Of a DNA stretch of 64,000 nucleotides, positions 17,199 to 25,793 are shown one piece after another; within the stretch, counting starts at the first letter, position 1; each line of letters starts with the position of its first letter. The position numbers were made by a program, and so were the translations under genes. The stretch comes from Frigoribacterium sp. CG_9.8 (lineage in GTDB: Bacteria; Actinomycetota; Actinomycetes; Actinomycetales; Microbacteriaceae): the NCBI RefSeq assembly GCF_015751965.1, contig NZ_JADOVH010000004.1, positions 124,001 through 188,000 on the forward strand, in the 5' to 3' direction. The notes under the pieces are model-generated. The model did not search any database. It saw nothing but the letters and a program-made list of their open reading frames with translations, and was not told the DNA's origin.

Positions 17199-17777
17199 AT
17201 GAGTGGAGACGAGAGCCAGCAGAAGCGCGCTCTGCGGGCCGAGCTGCGAGAGAGACGCCGCATCATGACCACTCGGGAGTTGGAACAGGCCACCTCGCAA
17301 CTGTGTGCTCACCTGATCGAACTCGCGACGCGACTGCAGGTGACCTCGGTCGCGGCGTACCTACCGGCGACCCGAGAGCCGAACATCCGTCCCTTTCTGG
17401 GCTGGGCGGATGAGCAGAAGATCCGCATCCTGTTTCCGATCTCTCGCGACGATGGACTGCTCGATTGGACCGTCGGCGATGGCGGAACCGAGATTGAGGG
17501 GCTATTCGGCATGCCGGAGCCCGTCGGCGAGTTGCTCGGCCCGATCGCAATCAACGATGTGGATCTGATCCTCGTGCCCGCGGCATCCGTCGACCGCACC
17601 GGAATGCGAATGGGCTGGGGCCGCGGCTATTTCGATCGGACTCTGGGATCGATGGAGCAGTGCCCGCCGGTCTATGCTGTGATCTTCGACCGGGAGTTGG
17701 TCGAAAGTGTGCCGAGCGAGGTGCACGACAAGCGTGTCGACGGGGTTGTCACCCCCGGAGCCATCATTCGTTTCTGA
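17199..17777 (+). CDS. 5-formyltetrahydrofolate cyclo-ligase
   Basis: 192-aa cytoplasmic enzyme converting 5-formyl-THF to 5,10-methenyl-THF with ATP. The N-terminal basic helix (KRALRAELRERRRIM) and the ATP/folate-binding block GMRMGWGRGYFDRTL are the family signatures, and VDLILVPAASVDRTG precedes it as usual. Length is normal. It is the first gene of a plus-strand run with FmdB and MscL, an order often seen in Actinobacteria, with gaps of 48 and 31 bp. Confidence 0.94.
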   Translation: MSGDESQQKRALRAELRERRRIMTTRELEQATSQLCAHLIELATRLQVTSVAAYLPATREPNIRPFLGWADEQKIRILFPISRDDGLLDWTVGDGGTEIEGLFGMPEPVGELLGPIAINDVDLILVPAASVDRTGMRMGWGRGYFDRTLGSMEQCPPVYAVIFDRELVESVPSEVHDKRVDGVVTPGAIIRF

Positions 17778-17825
17778 CTCAGACTTCTCCGACTTCCCCC
17801 ACTTCCCCCATGTACTAAGGACGCC

Positions 17826-18272
17826 GTGCCCACCTATTCCTATCGCTGTGCGAACTGCGATTCAGCGTTCGACCAGTACCAGGCGTTTACGGATGACTCC
17901 CTCACCGTGTGCCCGAACTGCGGCCAGTCCCAGCTTCGCAAGGTTTTCAACTCGATCGGCGTGAGCTTCACCGGCGCGGGTTTTTATCGCAACGACAGTC
18001 GCGCCGAGGCCTCGAAGTCATCTGCCGGTGCGTCGGCCGGTTCGTCGTCAGATTCGTCGAGTTCATCGGGTTCGTCGGGTTCCTCTTCGGAATCCTCTTC
18101 GGAATCCTCTTCGGGCTCCTCTTCGGAGTCCTCAGCCGCAGCGAAGTCCGATGGTGCTGCCAAGAAGACCGAGAAAAGCACCTCGGCACGCGACGGGAAG
18201 GCGTCGAAATCGCCGACTCCGAAATCGGGTGCGGCGCCATCGAGCGCGCCAACCCGGACCGCGGGTTCGTAG
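17826..18272 (+). CDS. FmdB-family zinc-ribbon protein with Ser/Glu-rich tail
   Basis: 148 aa from a GTG. The first 45 residues form a zinc ribbon: YRCANC and VCPNCG supply two CxxC pairs, with the family motif RKVFNSIGVSFTGAGFYRND following. The rest is low-complexity Ser/Gly/Glu then Lys/Ser/Ala, reflecting 9-18 bp repeats (about 18050-18140). FmdB proteins are putative regulatory zinc-ribbon proteins without an established mechanism. Located between 5-FCL and mscL. Confidence 0.92.
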   Translation: MPTYSYRCANCDSAFDQYQAFTDDSLTVCPNCGQSQLRKVFNSIGVSFTGAGFYRNDSRAEASKSSAGASAGSSSDSSSSSGSSGSSSESSSESSSGSSSESSAAAKSDGAAKKTEKSTSARDGKASKSPTPKSGAAPSSAPTRTAGS

Positions 18273-18303
18273 TTCTTCTCATGCACTAGCGGAAGGAGCC
18301 CCC

Positions 18304-18762
18304 ATGCTCACCGGTTTCAAGCAATTCATTCTCCGCGGCAACGTGATCGATCTCGCAGTCGGCATCATCATCGGCGCGGCGTTCACCGCTATCGTCACCG
18401 CGCTCGTGACAAATATCTTTAATCCGCTCATCGGGGTGCTGTTCAACGCCACCGACCTGACGAAGGCGTTCGAGGTCGAAGTGCCCGCTCTCGGCGGGGG
18501 CAAGCCGGGCGTGCTCGCATTCGGCGCAGTGCTGGCGGCAATCATCCAGTTCCTCATCATCGCCCTGGTGGTGTTTTTCGCGATCGTGGTGCCGATCAAT
18601 CACCTGGGCAAGCTCACCCTCGCGAGACGGAAGCGGCAAGACGACGTACCACCGCAGGATCTTCCGCCGACAGAGACTGAGCTGCTCATGGAGATTCGCG
18701 ACCTACTCGCTGGGCGACCGAGGCCCGACCACGCCCCTGCACCGCCGGCGACCGCTCCGTAG
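18304..18762 (+). CDS. mscL: Large-conductance mechanosensitive channel
   Basis: 152-aa homopentameric channel that opens under membrane tension in hypo-osmotic shock. N-terminal amphipathic helix and pore helix MLTGFKQFILRGNVIDLAVGIIIGAAFTAIVTALV match MscL closely; the second membrane helix (FGAVLAAIIQFLIIALVVFFAIV) and the C-terminal helical bundle (TETELLMEIRDLL) are also present. The final 20 residues are Pro/Ala-rich. A ribosome-binding GGAAGGAG sits 7-8 nt upstream of the ATG. Confidence 0.97.
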   Translation: MLTGFKQFILRGNVIDLAVGIIIGAAFTAIVTALVTNIFNPLIGVLFNATDLTKAFEVEVPALGGGKPGVLAFGAVLAAIIQFLIIALVVFFAIVVPINHLGKLTLARRKRQDDVPPQDLPPTETELLMEIRDLLAGRPRPDHAPAPPATAP

Positions 18763-18769
18763 CTGCACG

Positions 18770-18827
18770 CTCATCTGCTGCCGCCCCATCCGCTGCCGCT
18801 CATCCGCTGCCGCCTCATCCGCTGCTA
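18770..18827. repeat. 15-bp tandem repeat downstream of mscL
   Basis: About four imperfect copies of ctcatccgctgccgc follow the mscL stop codon. The remaining 130 bp to the next gene hold no ORF I would support; two short GC-rich inverted repeats around 18833-18880 could terminate transcription but lack T runs. Confidence 0.75.
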
Positions 18828-18954
18828 AAACCGGGCCAGTTCGGACACTCCGGGTCGGCACGCCGGCCCAGAATGTCCGCATACGCCCGGAATGGGCACT
18901 GAATAAGGACTGCGCGAAGACCCGTGCACTCGTGAGTACATGATCAGTGCATCG

Positions 18955-19128
18955 TCAGTGGGTCTGTCCCCAGTGCGGCGGCTTATCCGCCTTCAGACGT
19001 TCATCATTCTCGTTCTCGGCGTGGCGCGGAGGTTCCTTCTGCGGGTTCGGGTCTGAACCGGGGCTGGCCTCGGTCGTCACCCGGCGGCGCGGTCTCTCTC
19101 GCGGCGTCGGGGCATCGTGCTTCGCCAC
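18955..19128 (-). CDS. Small hydrophilic conserved protein (57 aa)
   Basis: The GTG at 19128 follows the stop codon of the upstream 1257-aa gene after a single base, so the two are translationally coupled. The peptide is highly charged and ends NDERLKADKPPHWGQTH; I believe related small proteins with the KPPHWG end occur widely in Micrococcales, but I know no function. The longer upstream frame overlaps the big gene and is rejected as a start. Confidence 0.7.
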   Translation of the reverse strand: MAKHDAPTPRERPRRRVTTEASPGSDPNPQKEPPRHAENENDERLKADKPPHWGQTH

Positions 19129-19129
19129 G

Positions 19130-22100
19130 TCAGCCCTGCGGTGCCGCACTACCGGCCGCGCCCACGATCGGGATCGGCTGCGTTTCGGGAGTGGATGTCG
19201 CACCGAGCATCGTCACAATGCGGTCGGCGACGGCGTCGGGTTCGCTGAACAGCTCGAAGGCGTGAACCCGCAAGTAGTGCCATCCGAGGCGCCGCAGCAT
19301 CTCTGGACGCAGCCGAAGCGACTCACGCAGGCTGGAGCCGTGCAGCACTGAATCGGTCTCGATCGTGAGGCACATGCCCTGGTGGGAGGCCACAAGCCCC
19401 AGTTTGCCGCGGTGACCGAGCGCGACGCGCAGGCCGCGAAGCTGCAACCGTCTGGCGAGATCGACGAGCATCGGCTCACTGTCGTCAGTGGATCCGGTGA
19501 GTGCGTTGCGGGCCGTCACGTCGGTGAGGATCTCCGCGAGAGCGATCGCACCGAAATACATGCGGTCCTCGTCGATATCCTGCGCTTGAAAGCACGTGAC
19601 GATCACCATTGAGCGGCGGGCACGGGTCATCGCCACCGCGAGCAGCCGCTCACCACCGGGTCGACCGAGTGCTCCGAAGTCCGAGAGCACGCGCCCGTGC
19701 GGGGTACGCCCGTAGCCGATGGAGAAGATCACGTGATCGCGGCTCTGAGCCACGGCCTGCTCGATCGTCGTCACGGTGAACGGCTCCGGCCGGTCGCCGA
19801 GTACGAAGTCGCTGAGCTCCGGACGGCCCGAGGTTGCGGCGAGCACTGCCTGCTGCACGCGCACGGCATGGCGGGCGCTGGCGGTGATCACCATGAGCGA
19901 TTCCTGTGGACGAGTCGCCGCGTGCTCGATCACGAGCTCGACGGCGCGGTTGACCTCCACGTCGACACTCTCAACCCCGCCAGACTCGGGATCGGGCATC
20001 CCCGATCCATCGGCCAGAAAGTCGAGTCGGATGCTCCCGTGACCGAGAAAACTGCCGGCCCACGGGAAGGATTCGATCTTGCCACCGTAGAAGCGGCGGT
20101 TCACCAGCTCGGCGAGATCCTCTCCCCCGGCGCGGTAACTGCGGGTGAGGGCGAGGGTGGGCAGCAGGGTTCCGAGTCGGGCGAGCGCGGATTCCCCGTG
20201 CAGCTTCTCGAGCGCCTCCGCATCGAGCTGTGACACATCGTCGGAGCCGGTAAGCCCGAGGGAGAATGGCGACGGTGTCTGGGTGACCGGGTCGCCGAAG
20301 GCCACCGTCTGCTTGCCGCGGCGGATCGCACCGAGGTTTTCGGCGAGAGTCGTGGCGCCAGCATCCACCAGAACGACGGTATCGAAGGCAAGCGTGTCGG
20401 TGATTCCCGCCACCTCGTAGGGTGACGCGAGCCAGACCGGCGCGATAGTGCGCGACAGGTGCGGAGCAGCCTCCTGCAGATCTCGGGCATTGATCGATTG
20501 GCCGCGCAGCGCGCTCTTGAGAGCGGATGCCTCCTCCGGCCAGTCCACGAGACCGATGTTCCAGTTCTCAGCGAGCTGCCAGCCCAGCAGCTGTGCGCTG
20601 CCGGCGGCGTGGGCCTCGTCGACGAGCCGGAAGTCCGCTTCGAGACGATCGAGCACCGGGGTGTTCGCGTTCAGCAGTGCGCGATCGGCTTCCAGAAGCG
20701 ACTCGAGGGCGGACTGCCACCAGGCGAGTTCCAGCTCAGCTGCGACCTGCTCGTCGGGCACGTGGCGCGAGGCAAGATCGTCGAGCAACGGGTCGAGTTG
20801 GAGATGACGGAGGGTCGCTCGCAACGCGGCGCGCTCCTGGAGGTTGTTTAACACATCCGATTCGGCGGCCAGGGCTTCGAGGCGCTCAGTGAGAAGGTGG
20901 ATCGGCAGGTGAACCAGTTGGGCTTCCCGTGTCACCGCGCCGAGTGGTTCATCGAGGAGTTCGAGATCCTGCGCCACCCGCTGGTAGGCCACTTGCGCAT
21001 CGGCGATGCCCACCGGCACCTCCGGCGGAACCCCTGCCGCGACGAACCGCTGCCACAGCATGCGCTGCTGCTGGATGCGCTGGAGGCTCTCATTGATGTC
21101 ACTCACATGCACGCCGGGGCGCACATATTCCCGTGCGAGTTTCTTCAGCCGACGACGATTGGCCGACGACATTTCGGGGGAATCCTTGCGGGCGGATGTC
21201 GCGGCGATCAGCTCGCTGAGCGAACGATCGAACACTACGGGCAGGAACCGGTCGAGGGTGTCCCGAATATCGGTGAGCAACCGCAAGTAGACGCCGAGTT
21301 CGGTGATGGTCTCGAACGGCCGCATCCGCGTGCCGGCGATGAGGCCCGTTGCCCGCTCGATCAGCTGAGGCAGGTCGGTGTGGTGCAGTTGGTTCGCGAT
21401 CGCATGAGCGCGTGCCGCTGCCTCGCTCGTGGCGAAATTGGCTCCGTACCAGGGCGAGTCCCCGGGACCGTAGCGAAATTCACCGAGGCGGGCCGCTTCG
21501 ACCATTGCGCGGGCTGCGTCGGCACGATCATCCGCCATCATCTCGACGGAATCGCGGGAGAGTCGTGCGGTCGTGGCCGGTGGATCGGGGAGCAACGCAA
21601 GACGGGAGAGCTCGGTAAGGCAGTCGAGCACGGAGACACGCAGCGCCGGGTCTGTGCGCGCAACCGCACCCCGGTAGTCGAGCAGCACTTTGCGCAGGCG
21701 CACCAGCGCGTCATCCACCTCGCCGACGTGCGGTGCGCGAGCTTTCTCGTTACGTCCGATCGAGCGGATGAGGTCGCGGCGAAGCGTGCCGGGATTCACC
21801 GCAAGACCGGCAAGTCCGACATCGCCGAAACGCTGTGCGATGCCGGCGAGCGAGGATCGCCTCGCGCTGACAACCAGCACGCGCTTGTTTTGGCTCACGA
21901 GTGCACCGATGGCGTTCACGATGGTCTGGGTGGCTCCGGTACCGGGAAGGGTCTTGACGACCACCGAATTGCCGGCGGCGATCTGGGCGATCACATGCTC
22001 CTGTTCAGCATCCGCGTCAAGCAGTAGGGTGTCGGTCTCCGGGCTGCGCCGGTCTGGACCCTGCGGCTCGACCGGGCTATAGCTCTCGCCGATCGCCCAC

Positions 22101-22903
22101 TTGGCTGACGGGTTGCCAGCGAGCGCGTCGAGAACGGGGTGCTCGAGATCTCCAGCGTCGGACTCCATGGCGCGGGACACGTCAGCGAATGACGAGACCA
22201 CCAGTCGCGGCTGCACGTTGAACCACTCGAGGTGGGAGGTGAGTCCGCGCAAGCGATCGATTACGGGGTTGGGCTTGAACGAGCCGTCCTCTTCGGCGAG
22301 CGCCACGAAGGCCTCGGCATCGAGGGAGATCTGGAACTGCGCGTCGAGGGCGCGGGACAGTTCCGGATTGAGGAACGGCGCCCCCTTGAGCTTGAGCTCG
22401 AAGTTGCTGCCATATCGCCGGATGGCGAGGGGACGCAGCAGCACCGGCGCCCGGAACTGCACTCCCTCGTGCTGCCATTCCGCGATTCCGATGCCCAGAT
22501 GGATCGAGTCGATGCCTCGAGCAGTGGCGAGTTCAAGACTCTTATCGGCGATCTCAGCGGCGGCGATCTTCGCCGCTCTCAGGGCGATGTCATCCCGGAT
22601 CAGGTTGGAGAGCAGTGTCGACTTGCCGGTGATGAATTGCGCGAGACCGCCCGGATGAGTCGCACCGAGCTCGATGCGAGTGCGTGGCCCGTCGACGAAA
22701 TACAGCAGTGGGGGCACCCCGCCGATGGTGCCGAGTTCCGACCGCCAACCCCGCCAGGTGGGTTCGGCCACATTGGAGAGGGAGTAGTTGGGATCGCCGA
22801 GGGTCAGCGCGTGGGGCGCGGTCACCTGCCGCTCCGCGCGAGCATGATCGTCATTCGGCTCCGTGAAGAGGTCGTCATCCTGAGTTCTATTTGCACGCCA
22901 CAC
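19130..22903 (-). CDS. SF1 helicase-like protein with C-terminal restriction-endonuclease-like domain, catalytic motifs degenerate
   Basis: 1257-aa protein with the layout of DUF4011/SF1 helicase-nuclease proteins: N-terminal DUF4011-like region (WRSELGTIGGVPPLLYF), a split RecA-like ATPase, and a C-terminal PD-(D/E)xK-like domain (LRPEMLRRLGWHYLRVHAFELF). The motifs are eroded. Walker A reads LPGTGATQT where relatives have PGTGK(S/T)QT; the Walker B/DE box reads VLVDAGATT; GDPKQLPP has become GDPVTQTPS; motif V QGDERD reads VAQSRD. The nuclease D in the IDL strand is also missing, while IETDS resembles IE(C/A)DG. The late motif ERLLAVAMTRAR is intact. It may act as a non-hydrolysing DNA-binding or scaffold protein; that is inference. 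Confidence 0.85.
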   Translation of the reverse strand: MWRANRTQDDDLFTEPNDDHARAERQVTAPHALTLGDPNYSLSNVAEPTWRGWRSELGTIGGVPPLLYFVDGPRTRIELGATHPGGLAQFITGKSTLLSNLIRDDIALRAAKIAAAEIADKSLELATARGIDSIHLGIGIAEWQHEGVQFRAPVLLRPLAIRRYGSNFELKLKGAPFLNPELSRALDAQFQISLDAEAFVALAEEDGSFKPNPVIDRLRGLTSHLEWFNVQPRLVVSSFADVSRAMESDAGDLEHPVLDALAGNPSAKWAIGESYSPVEPQGPDRRSPETDTLLLDADAEQEHVIAQIAAGNSVVVKTLPGTGATQTIVNAIGALVSQNKRVLVVSARRSSLAGIAQRFGDVGLAGLAVNPGTLRRDLIRSIGRNEKARAPHVGEVDDALVRLRKVLLDYRGAVARTDPALRVSVLDCLTELSRLALLPDPPATTARLSRDSVEMMADDRADAARAMVEAARLGEFRYGPGDSPWYGANFATSEAAARAHAIANQLHHTDLPQLIERATGLIAGTRMRPFETITELGVYLRLLTDIRDTLDRFLPVVFDRSLSELIAATSARKDSPEMSSANRRRLKKLAREYVRPGVHVSDINESLQRIQQQRMLWQRFVAAGVPPEVPVGIADAQVAYQRVAQDLELLDEPLGAVTREAQLVHLPIHLLTERLEALAAESDVLNNLQERAALRATLRHLQLDPLLDDLASRHVPDEQVAAELELAWWQSALESLLEADRALLNANTPVLDRLEADFRLVDEAHAAGSAQLLGWQLAENWNIGLVDWPEEASALKSALRGQSINARDLQEAAPHLSRTIAPVWLASPYEVAGITDTLAFDTVVLVDAGATTLAENLGAIRRGKQTVAFGDPVTQTPSPFSLGLTGSDDVSQLDAEALEKLHGESALARLGTLLPTLALTRSYRAGGEDLAELVNRRFYGGKIESFPWAGSFLGHGSIRLDFLADGSGMPDPESGGVESVDVEVNRAVELVIEHAATRPQESLMVITASARHAVRVQQAVLAATSGRPELSDFVLGDRPEPFTVTTIEQAVAQSRDHVIFSIGYGRTPHGRVLSDFGALGRPGGERLLAVAMTRARRSMVIVTCFQAQDIDEDRMYFGAIALAEILTDVTARNALTGSTDDSEPMLVDLARRLQLRGLRVALGHRGKLGLVASHQGMCLTIETDSVLHGSSLRESLRLRPEMLRRLGWHYLRVHAFELFSEPDAVADRIVTMLGATSTPETQPIPIVGAAGSAAPQG

Positions 22904-23014
22904 AGGGATACCTTAACGGGACCGCCACGGAATTTCGGGAGATAGCGGGGAGTTTCGCCGCGCGTCGAGTTGGAGTCGGGCTCGTCACCGGGCGCTAAAC
23001 GTAAGATACCGGCC

Positions 23015-24331
23015 ATGTTCTTCCTGGCTATCCGCGCCGCTTCGTCAGACCTCGTGCAGGCCGTGACGACAGCACTTGTCACCATTGTGGTCCTCTTCGC
23101 GCTCGTGGTGGTCATCGGCATCACGCTCCTGTCACGGCGGAGGGCGCGCGGCGCGACCGCCCATTCCGCAGCTGTGGGTGGCTCGACCGCCCCGGCTGAT
23201 GATTCGGAGCTCAGAACGCGCGCGAACATTCTGCTGGTGCGGCTGGATGACGCCGTTGCGCAGGCCAATGACAACCTCGGATACGCGATCGCACAGTTCG
23301 GTGAGGAGCGTTCCCACAGCTTCACCGCTGCCCTCGCAGCTGCCCGACACGACCTCACAGAGTCGTTCCGGTTCAAGCAGCGGCTAGACGACTCCCAGCC
23401 CGACACCGCCACGCAGCAGCGCGAATGGAATGCCCGGATCATCCACCTCTGCGAGTCGGCAGAGCGGATGCTCAGCGAAGAGGCAGCCGCCTTCGACGCG
23501 CTGCGCCAGCGCGAGACCGATGCCCCGACACAACTGGGTGAGGTGCGGATGCTCGTGGTCGCCACCTCGATGCGCGTACCGACCATCCAGAGCACTCTTG
23601 CGGCACTTGCCGTCCGGTACTCCCCTGCCGCGCTCGAGTCGGTGATCAGCAATGTCAGCCGGGCTCGGGAGTTGCTCACAACGGCCGGACAGGGTGCAGA
23701 AGCGGCGAACGCACGGCTCGTCGATCCCCTCGCTACCGACGTTGCCGACCGAGTGCAGGATGCGCGCGCAACCGCGACGCGTGCCGTGCGGCTATTGGAT
23801 GCGGTGGATGCGCTCGGCGCTACTCTCACCGAGCAGTCAGACCGGCTGACTCGACTGGTGAGCCAGAGCCGGGCCGACCTCACCGAAGCGCGGGATGCTC
23901 GGGATTCCGCTCCTGATCCGGCCTCCGGTGCGGCAATCGGAAGCGCCGTGACGGGGCTGGAATCCGTGCTGGAACCGCTGGACACCGCGAGCCCCGCCGC
24001 ATCCCTCGCCCGGCTCGAGGGTGCGATTGCCACCCTCGATGGTGCGCTCGCGAGCGCACGTAACCAGACCGAGCGACTCGAACACGCCGGCGCGGCACTC
24101 GTCGGAGTATTGGTGAGCGCCCGCAGCCAGATCGCAGCGACGCAGGATTTCATCGCGAGCCGCCGAGGCGGCGTGGGAACGGATGCCCGCACCCGTCTCG
24201 CCGAAGCACAGCGGCTGCTTGAGGTGGCCGAGGCACAGTCCGACCCGGTCGCTGCCCTCGATACCGCCCGCAGCTCGGCGACCTACTCGCGCGATGCGGA
24301 TGCCCTCGCCAGGTTCGACGCGCACCGCTGA
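23015..24331 (+). CDS. Membrane-anchored coiled-coil protein resembling the C-terminal half of TPM-domain proteins
   Basis: 438 aa from the ATG at 23015. One N-terminal transmembrane segment (ALVTIVVLFALVVVIGITLL) precedes about 380 residues of Ala/Arg/Glu/Asp-rich helix, predicted long coiled coil. Regions such as RLDDAVAQANDNLGYAIAQFGEE and FIASRRGGVGTDARTRLAEAQRLL resemble the C-terminal halves of actinobacterial TPM-domain (Psb32/YgcG-like) envelope proteins, but the TPM domain itself is absent. It may be a domain-loss variant. Envelope-stress role is inference. Divergent from the helicase-like gene. Confidence 0.8.
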   Translation: MFFLAIRAASSDLVQAVTTALVTIVVLFALVVVIGITLLSRRRARGATAHSAAVGGSTAPADDSELRTRANILLVRLDDAVAQANDNLGYAIAQFGEERSHSFTAALAAARHDLTESFRFKQRLDDSQPDTATQQREWNARIIHLCESAERMLSEEAAAFDALRQRETDAPTQLGEVRMLVVATSMRVPTIQSTLAALAVRYSPAALESVISNVSRARELLTTAGQGAEAANARLVDPLATDVADRVQDARATATRAVRLLDAVDALGATLTEQSDRLTRLVSQSRADLTEARDARDSAPDPASGAAIGSAVTGLESVLEPLDTASPAASLARLEGAIATLDGALASARNQTERLEHAGAALVGVLVSARSQIAATQDFIASRRGGVGTDARTRLAEAQRLLEVAEAQSDPVAALDTARSSATYSRDADALARFDAHR

Positions 24332-24392
24332 CACTTCGCGGGCGGCGGATCGTGCGGCGATTCGTGCGGCGATTCGTGCCGCGACAGTCCAT

Positions 24393-24458
24393 CCATCTCC
24401 CGGTTTTGCGATCACCTCTCTGTGCAAACAGGGGGGTGGTCGTAAAACCGGGAGGTGG
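24393..24458 (+). ncRNA. 66-nt perfect RNA hairpin with GCAA tetraloop
   Basis: The left arm (24393-24423) pairs with the right arm (24428-24458) over all 31 positions in plus-strand RNA, with five G-U wobbles and no mismatch, closed by GCAA, a GNRA tetraloop. In minus-strand RNA the wobbles become A-C mismatches, so the structure belongs to the plus strand. It lies 62 bp after the stop of the coiled-coil gene, in the gap between convergent genes. It could be a 3'-UTR stabiliser, a terminator without a T tail, a small RNA or a mobile palindrome. Confidence 0.55.
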
Positions 24459-24485
24459 ACGACGACGGGGGCGGGGGCGGGGGCT

Positions 24486-25733
24486 CTACTCGGTCGGCTT
24501 CGCCGACATCCGCTCCGCAGCAAGCAGCACGCAGGTGCAGAGCGCATCGATCGCGGCCTCGAGGTCGGACTGCGACGGGAAGGTCGGCGCGATGCGGATA
24601 TTCGTGTCGTTCGGGTCGTCGCCGTAGGGGAAGCTCGAGCCGGCGGGAGTTACGGCCACGCCGATCTGCCCCGCGAGCGCCACCGCGGCAGTTGCCGTGC
24701 CGTGGGGAGCATCGAGGCTCACAAAGTATCCGCCGGTCGGGGTCGTCCAGGTGGCGACTCCGGCGAGCCGACGCTGGAGGATCTCGAGCACTGCGGCAAA
24801 GCGCGGTTCGACGATTGCGCGGTGGGCGCGCATCAGGCGGCGTACGCCGGCGGCGTCCCCGAGCATCCGCACATGGCGCAGTTGGTTGATCTTGTCGGGG
24901 CCGATCGTCTGAACCGCGGTGTGGTGCTTTTTCCACGCGATATTGCCCGCGGATGACCCGAAGAACGACACTCCAGCGCCCGGGAAGGTGATCTTCGAGG
25001 TTGAGGTGAAGACGAATGGACGGTCGGGGTTGCCTGCTGCCTCGGCCGCCGCGAGCACGTCGATCACTGCCGGCTCATCGTCGGTGATGTGGTGCACTGC
25101 ATAGGCGTTGTCCCAGAACAGGCGGAAGTCGGGGGCGGCTGCTGGCATGCTCACCAGCGCTTCGACTTCCTCGACGCTGACACTGGTGCCGGTGGGATTG
25201 GCATACATCGGCACCGCCCACATGCCCCGGATGCTCGCGTCGGCAGCCACCAGGCCACGGATGGTCTCGAGGTCGAGCGTGCCGTCGAGAAATGGCACCG
25301 GGATCATGCGGATGCCGAGTGCCTCACAGATCGCGAAGTGACGGTCGTAACCGGGAACCGGGCAGATGAACGACAGCCCCTGCACATCCCGCCAGGGACC
25401 GTCGCCGCCGGGTACGCCAAACAGGAGCGCGCTGACGAAAGTGTCATGCATGACCGAGAGGCTCGCATTACCTGAGGCGAGCAGCTGGGCGACCGGGATG
25501 CCAAGCAACTCGGAAAAGATCTGGCGCAACTCGACGAGTCCGTCGGGTCCGCCGTAGTTGCGAAGGTCGGTTCCGGATGCGTCGCGGTAGTCAGCCCCGC
25601 CCGGCAAGCCGAGCAGTGCGTTCGACAAGTCGAGTTGTGCGGGCGAAGGCTTGCCCCGCGTGAGGTCGAGCGCGAGGTTTTTTGCGCGAAGTTCGGCGTA
25701 CTGCGATTCGAGGGCTGTGCTGGTTTCACTCAC
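24486..25733 (-). CDS. Class I aminotransferase, actinobacterial aspartate-aminotransferase type (MocR-like subgroup)
   Basis: 415-aa PLP enzyme of the Aminotran_MocR group, which includes the aspartate aminotransferase of Corynebacterium glutamicum. The opening LALDLTRGKPSPAQLDLSNALL and NYGGPDGLVELRQIFSELLG are characteristic; the PLP lysine is in STSKITFPGAG, the Asn/Pro of the cofactor pocket in PMYANPTGTSVS and the Asp in LFWDNAYAVHH. C-terminal substrate Arg is probably in NIRIAPTFP. Cytosolic; likely role aspartate-glutamate transamination. A stand-alone gene, divergent from an MFS gene. Confidence 0.92.
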   Translation of the reverse strand: MSETSTALESQYAELRAKNLALDLTRGKPSPAQLDLSNALLGLPGGADYRDASGTDLRNYGGPDGLVELRQIFSELLGIPVAQLLASGNASLSVMHDTFVSALLFGVPGGDGPWRDVQGLSFICPVPGYDRHFAICEALGIRMIPVPFLDGTLDLETIRGLVAADASIRGMWAVPMYANPTGTSVSVEEVEALVSMPAAAPDFRLFWDNAYAVHHITDDEPAVIDVLAAAEAAGNPDRPFVFTSTSKITFPGAGVSFFGSSAGNIAWKKHHTAVQTIGPDKINQLRHVRMLGDAAGVRRLMRAHRAIVEPRFAAVLEILQRRLAGVATWTTPTGGYFVSLDAPHGTATAAVALAGQIGVAVTPAGSSFPYGDDPNDTNIRIAPTFPSQSDLEAAIDALCTCVLLAAERMSAKPTE

Positions 25734-25793
25734 CTCTCAAAACTACTGGACGAGACATCCGAATCGGGTGCGGTCGTACTGCATCATGGGACG

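Noticed and set aside
22822-24192. 456-codon minus-strand frame opposite the coiled-coil gene
   Set aside because: Composition is Ser/Ala/Arg shadow; the plus-strand protein has a membrane segment and family resemblance.
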